Shown here: in pieces, positions 60,680-64,000 of the stretch
Numbering within the stretch: the stretch's first letter is position 1
How the letters are laid out: every line of letters starts with the position of its first letter
Source: Bdellovibrio sp. qaytius
GTDB lineage: Bacteria > Bdellovibrionota > Bdellovibrionia > Bdellovibrionales > Bdellovibrionaceae
NCBI GenBank assembly: GCA_004011035.1
Contig: CP025734.1
Coordinates: forward strand, 1,758,001 to 1,822,000
Direction: 5' to 3'
DNA: 64,000 nucleotides
Position numbers and translations under genes: made by a program
Notes under the pieces: model-generated
The model's input: only the letters and a program-made list of their open reading frames with translations
The model's database searches: none
Told to the model about the DNA's origin: nothing

Positions 60680-61378
60680 ATGTCTAATAAAGTATATGCC
60701 AATGCAAAAGAAGCCTTAAAGGGCGTAGCCGATAACATGACTTACCTTGTAGGTGGTTTTGGTCTTTGCGGAATTCCAGAAAACTGTATCGAAGCTTTGC
60801 GCGATTCAGGTGTAAAAAACATCACGTGCGTTTCGAACAACGCCGGTGTTGATGATTTCGGTTTAGGCTTATTATTACAAACTCGTCAGATTAAAAAAAT
60901 GATGTCTTCATACGTTGGCGAAAATGCGACCTTTGAAAAACAATTTATGTCTGGCGAATTAGAATTAGAATTCTGCCCTCAAGGCACATTAGCTGAACGT
61001 TTACGTGCCGGTGGCGCAGGAATCCCTGCATTCTACACTCCAACAGGTGTGGGCACTAAAATCGCTGAAGGAAAAGAAATACGCAAATTCGATGGCCGTG
61101 ATTTCGTTTTAGAAAAAGGCATCGTTGGCGATTTCGCATTTGTTAAAGCTTGGAAAGGCGACAAATTCGGAAATCTAGTTTTCAGAAAAACCGCACGTAA
61201 TTTTAATCCAATGGTTGCGACTGCTGGTAAAATCACAATCGCTGAAGTTGAAGAGTTAGTTGAAATCGGCGAATTAGAACCAGATCAAGTTCACACTCCA
61301 GGTGTTTACGTGCAAAGAATTTTCAAAGCCACGAATCAGCAAAAACGCATCGAACAACGTACTGTAAGAAAAGGATAA
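60680..61378 (+). CDS. scoA: Succinyl-CoA:3-ketoacid CoA-transferase subunit A
   Basis: [13 protein letters not shown] near the start is the A-subunit signature, with [16 protein letters not shown] and the [18 protein letters not shown] region. 232 residues. Works with subunit B, encoded 4 bases downstream, to move CoA between succinyl-CoA and acetoacetate. Second gene of the operon. Confidence 0.92.
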   Translation: MSNKVYANAKEALKGVADNMTYLVGGFGLCGIPENCIEALRDSGVKNITCVSNNAGVDDFGLGLLLQTRQIKKMMSSYVGENATFEKQFMSGELELEFCPQGTLAERLRAGGAGIPAFYTPTGVGTKIAEGKEIRKFDGRDFVLEKGIVGDFAFVKAWKGDKFGNLVFRKTARNFNPMVATAGKITIAEVEELVEIGELEPDQVHTPGVYVQRIFKATNQQKRIEQRTVRKG

Positions 61379-61382
61379 TCCG

Positions 61383-62039
61383 ATGCCATTAAATAAAGAA
61401 CAAATCGCACAACGTATCGCTCAAGAAGTTCAAGATGGTTACACTGTTAATTTAGGAATCGGAATTCCTACATTAGTTGTGAATTATATTCCGCCAACAA
61501 AAACTGTTATGTTTCAGAGCGAAAACGGATTATTAGGCATGGGCCCTTTCCCGATGGAAGGCAATGAAGACGCAGATCTTATCAATGCTGGAAAACAAAC
61601 TGTAACAGCATTAAAAGGCTCAAGTTTTTTTTCAAGCGCTGATAGCTTTGCGATGATTCGCGGTGGTCACATTGATTTAACTGTACTTGGTGCGATGGAA
61701 GTCGACGAACAGGGAAGCATCGCTAATTGGATGGTTCCAGGTAAAATGGTTAAAGGCATGGGCGGCGCAATGGATTTAGTTGCGGGTGCTAAAAATGTAA
61801 TCGTAGCTATGCAACACGTAGATAAAGAAGGTAATTCAAAACTTCGCACGAAATGTACGCTTCCATTAACAGGTGTAAATTGTATTAAAAAAATCGTTTC
61901 TGATTACGGCGTGATCGACGTGACTGAAAATGGTTTTATCTTACGTGAATACGCTCCCGATCTAACTGCAGAAGCTGTTGTTAAAGCCACAGAAGGCAAA
62001 ATGACAATTGCTCCTGATTGCAAACCGATGACGTTTTAA
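61383..62039 (+). CDS. scoB: Succinyl-CoA:3-ketoacid CoA-transferase subunit B
   Basis: The catalytic Glu motif SENGLLGMGPFP and NLGIGIPTLV are typical of SCOT/AtoA beta subunits. 218 residues. It completes the ketone-body pathway with the thiolase. The stop overlaps the ATG of the small membrane protein (TAATG). Confidence 0.92.
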   Translation: MPLNKEQIAQRIAQEVQDGYTVNLGIGIPTLVVNYIPPTKTVMFQSENGLLGMGPFPMEGNEDADLINAGKQTVTALKGSSFFSSADSFAMIRGGHIDLTVLGAMEVDEQGSIANWMVPGKMVKGMGGAMDLVAGAKNVIVAMQHVDKEGNSKLRTKCTLPLTGVNCIKKIVSDYGVIDVTENGFILREYAPDLTAEAVVKATEGKMTIAPDCKPMTF

Positions 62040-62251
62040 TGGGAGACATTTCAATCTCCTCATTGGCTGCAGGTTTTGTTTTCGGTGTGATTGGCTTTTG
62101 GCTCTTTAAAGAAGGCCGTCGTCGTGGAGAGGTGCGAATTGCACTCGTGGGAGTAACTATGATGGGTTACTCTTACTTCACCGCAAACCCCGCTGCTGAC
62201 TGGGGAATTGGCTTAGCCTTATGCGGACTTGCCTATATGTGGTGGGTTTGA
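62039..62251 (+). CDS. Small membrane protein, unknown
   Basis: ATG at 62039 overlaps the scoB stop. The 70-residue product has two short hydrophobic helices (about 7-24 and 38-65) with a Lys/Arg loop (KEGRRRGEVR). No family recognised; coupling to scoB suggests co-expression, not necessarily a metabolic role. Confidence 0.55.
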   Translation: MGDISISSLAAGFVFGVIGFWLFKEGRRRGEVRIALVGVTMMGYSYFTANPAADWGIGLALCGLAYMWWV

Positions 62252-62390
62252 TTTAAGCACCTTTTAGAATATTCACTTCAGTATATTTTTCACACGTGTT
62301 CCAATTTTGTGCTAGGGCCGAAGCGATACTGTTCCAATTGGCCCCGTGATTGCTTTAGTGGTTTCCCGAACACTTAACAGGGATTAAAAA

Positions 62391-63056
62391 ATGAAAACCA
62401 CACTTATCGCTCTTACAGTATTATTATCAACTCAAGCCTTCGCTCTAACGCCGCCATCAGCAGCAGTTACAAGCGTACAAATCGATGGATCTGGCTGTGA
62501 TGCTGGTTCTGCAAATGCCATTGTTACTTCAGACTTAAACTACTTAAGCGTATTATATGATCGCTTCTCTGTAGAACTTGGAAAAGGCACTGCAAATCCA
62601 GGTGATTCAAACGACGAAAAAAATTGCACGATCGTAGTCAATGTTAACGTTCCACATGGTTGGGCTTTTGATTTCGACCAAGTTGATTACCGTGGTTATG
62701 TTGAAGTTTCAAACGCAGGTGCTTTAGGTTACCAATTTGTTAAAGCTGAAATCAGCGGCGGAGCTTCTTTTGGATTTGAACAAAAATTATTCAAAGGACC
62801 TATTAGACAGAATTACGTAATTACTGCTAAAAACCAAGCTCCTGGTATCTTAGGTAGCCTTGGTGGTATCGGTAAAATCGGAGCTGCTGCAGCTTGCTTA
62901 TCTGGTGACCAAAACATCCGCGTGAAAATCAAATCTCAAATCGGTGTTAAAAGCTTAATTAAATTCTTAAAACCAACAGCACGTCTTGTGATCGATTCAA
63001 CCGACGCTTCTTTTGGTCCAAGATTAAAATTCAACTGGAAACGCTGCGGAATCTAG
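62391..63056 (+). CDS. DUF4360-like secreted protein
   Basis: Signal peptide (cleavage near AFALTPP). The rest follows the DUF4360 pattern: SGCDAGSANAIVTSD, a beta-rich core, CTIVVNVNVPHGW, YRGYVEVSNAGALGYQ, and a C-terminal Cys (RCGI). 221 residues. Family function unknown; bacterial examples are secreted. RBS aggg, monocistronic. Confidence 0.75.
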   Translation: MKTTLIALTVLLSTQAFALTPPSAAVTSVQIDGSGCDAGSANAIVTSDLNYLSVLYDRFSVELGKGTANPGDSNDEKNCTIVVNVNVPHGWAFDFDQVDYRGYVEVSNAGALGYQFVKAEISGGASFGFEQKLFKGPIRQNYVITAKNQAPGILGSLGGIGKIGAAAACLSGDQNIRVKIKSQIGVKSLIKFLKPTARLVIDSTDASFGPRLKFNWKRCGI

Positions 63057-63061
63057 TTTGA

Positions 63062-63106
63062 TCTGCCTCCGGCAGACCTTATTCTAAAGGGCCGACCTCG
63101 CGGTCG
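63062..63106. repeat. GC-rich short palindromes between convergent genes
   Basis: TCTGCC/GGCAGA (63062-63076) and CGACC/GGTCG (63093-63106) lie just after the DUF4360-like gene and before pyk, which converges. Like the cluster at 58409-58509, they are GC-rich spacer hairpins with no U-run. Confidence 0.4.
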
Positions 63107-63133
63107 TCCTCGCTTCGAAAGAGATTGGCCTAC

Positions 63134-64000
63134 CTAGCTGATCTCTTTTACAGAGGAAAATCTTAAAGGCAGCTGTGAATCGGCTGCCTTTTTAAATTCT
63201 TCGCCACCTAAAGTGTGCACGTGTAAAGAATTTGTTTTTCCTTTTTCTGCTAATGGCTGACCTAGAGTGAAAATAATTTTATCACCCGTCTTGCCTAAAC
63301 CATTTTCAATCAGCATCTGTTCAATCTGCGCGATAATATCTTTTAAATTTGTATACGGCTTAAGAGCTAAAGTTTGCAAACCCCATAAAATTTCTAAACG
63401 ATTTAAAACTTCAATTTCAGTTGTCACCGCCACAATTTGGGCTTTCGGACGAAAACTTGAAATAATTTGCGCAGTTTTTCCTGAAGTCGTTAAACACACA
63501 ATAGCTGACGCATTTAATTTTAAAGCTGATAAAGCAGAACTTGCTGCAATCGCAGCAGGTGTTGATAACAATTCATTCTCTAAAGAAATTTTGTAGTAAT
63601 TTTCTTCGTTCTTTTCAACTTCAAGAATAATTTCATGCATCGTGCGAATTGCTTTGAACGGGTATTTACCGCTCGCTGATTCAGCAGATAACATCACCGC
63701 ATCTGTTCCATCTAACACGGCGTTGGCCACATCTGTGATTTCAGCACGTGTTGGACGAGGATTTTCAACCATTGAATCCAGCATTTGAGTTGCCGTGATC
63801 ACTGGTTTTCCTAATTGATTACAAAGTTTGATAATTCTTTTCTGCGAACTTGGTAAACGACTTTGACCGACTTCAACAGCCAGGTCTCCACGAGCCACCA
63901 TCACCACATCTGATAAGCGCACGATCTCTTCTAAATTTTCAAGAGCTTCTAACATTTCGATTTTTGCAACAATACGAGCGGGAGATTTATGAGAATCAAT
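63134..64000 (-). CDS. pyk: Pyruvate kinase, 5' partial (C-terminal part)
   Basis: The frame is open to the window end ([15 protein letters not shown]...), so the N-terminal half is outside. Visible: [10 protein letters not shown] with catalytic region, [50 protein letters not shown] (strong pyruvate-kinase signature) and the C-terminal allosteric domain to the stop at 63134. Converts PEP and ADP to pyruvate and ATP. Confidence 0.95.
   Translation of the reverse strand: MDSHKSPARIVAKIEMLEALENLEEIVRLSDVVMVARGDLAVEVGQSRLPSSQKRIIKLCNQLGKPVITATQMLDSMVENPRPTRAEITDVANAVLDGTDAVMLSAESASGKYPFKAIRTMHEIILEVEKNEENYYKISLENELLSTPAAIAASSALSALKLNASAIVCLTTSGKTAQIISSFRPKAQIVAVTTEIEVLNRLEILWGLQTLALKPYTNLKDIIAQIEQMLIENGLGKTGDKIIFTLGQPLAEKGKTNSLHVHTLGGEEFKKAADSQLPLRFSSVKEIS

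Noticed and set aside
62290-62345. Direct repeat GTTCCAATT upstream of the DUF4360-like gene
   Set aside because: Two copies only, short; chance is likely and no regulator is known.
1-64000. CRISPR array, IS element with terminal repeats, rRNA operon, complete prophage
   Set aside because: No repeat-spacer pattern, transposase, rRNA motif or phage structural gene was seen; only a lone tyrosine recombinase module is present.

Overview
This is an AT-rich bacterial chromosome segment. It is densely packed, with short operons, frequent ATGA or TAATG start/stop overlaps and no gene-free gap above about 220 bases. It is Gram-negative: there are several predicted outer-membrane beta-barrels, many lipobox signal peptides and periplasmic hydrolases. 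The mix of many secreted hydrolases, long Cys-rich exported proteins, a DUF4360-type exported protein, an FlgT/CsgG-like lipoprotein and a ketone-body-type CoA-transferase operon suggests a Bdellovibrionota-like (predatory or relative) bacterium. That placement is inference; no rRNA is present to confirm it.

Layout. 1-3511 (+): a c-type cytochrome / outer-membrane cassette with a mono-heme protein (5' end cut by the window), a di-heme lipoprotein, a mono-heme beta-barrel and a porin. 3514-9223 (-): a tight four-gene signalling operon, the most striking region. In transcription order it encodes a PilZ-like/alpha-oxoamine synthase fusion, a 7TM sensor histidine kinase, a response regulator with a nucleotide-cyclase domain, and an AstE/AspA-type zinc deacylase. 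9365-11890: a radical SAM protein, a small lipoprotein and a secreted lipase-like protein. 12030-13963: a small signal-peptide-like ORF, a tyrosine recombinase with a coupled winged-helix regulator, and a divergent HicB-like/MerR-like HTH gene coupled to periplasmic msrA. 14611-21218: a lipoprotein, a giant TolB-propeller/M28/PDZ peptidase, a 2H-phosphoesterase lipoprotein, a TrmA/RlmC-like RNA methyltransferase and an RDD protein. 21218-25502 (-): two tandem paralogous Cys-rich exported proteins of about 710 residues.

25638-30423: small membrane proteins, MscS channel, ttcA, aldehyde dehydrogenase, arfB and a His-rich membrane protein. A tRNA-Val(GAC) lies at 30515-30590. 30603-37838: alpha/beta hydrolase, patatin, a glycerophosphodiesterase with a complete ABC importer, and a secreted protein with a caspase-like His/Cys motif pair. 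37849-44555 (-): a predicted surface-polysaccharide locus (TPR, membrane sulfatase-like enzyme, YaiO-like barrel, CheY-like regulator, HEAT-repeat protein, processive GT2 synthase).

44606-57240: mostly housekeeping on the minus strand (lipB, FlgT/CsgG-like lipoprotein, dnaE, guaA, guaB, gamma carbonic anhydrase, bifunctional nuclease, miaB) plus a divergent lysR gene with a perfect palindromic operator. 57379-64000: a hypothetical protein, a stand-alone cyclic-nucleotide-binding protein, an H1-like/Zn-motif protein, a thiolase-scoA-scoB operon, a DUF4360-like exported protein and pyruvate kinase (cut by the window end).

The best candidate for an undescribed system is the 3514-9223 operon. 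It puts synthesis of a small acyl-derived molecule, membrane sensing, cyclic-nucleotide output and an amide/ester hydrolase under one transcript. This resembles in logic, but not in architecture, the CqsA/LqsA alpha-hydroxyketone quorum circuits. All functional statements come from reading motifs; no database search was run.
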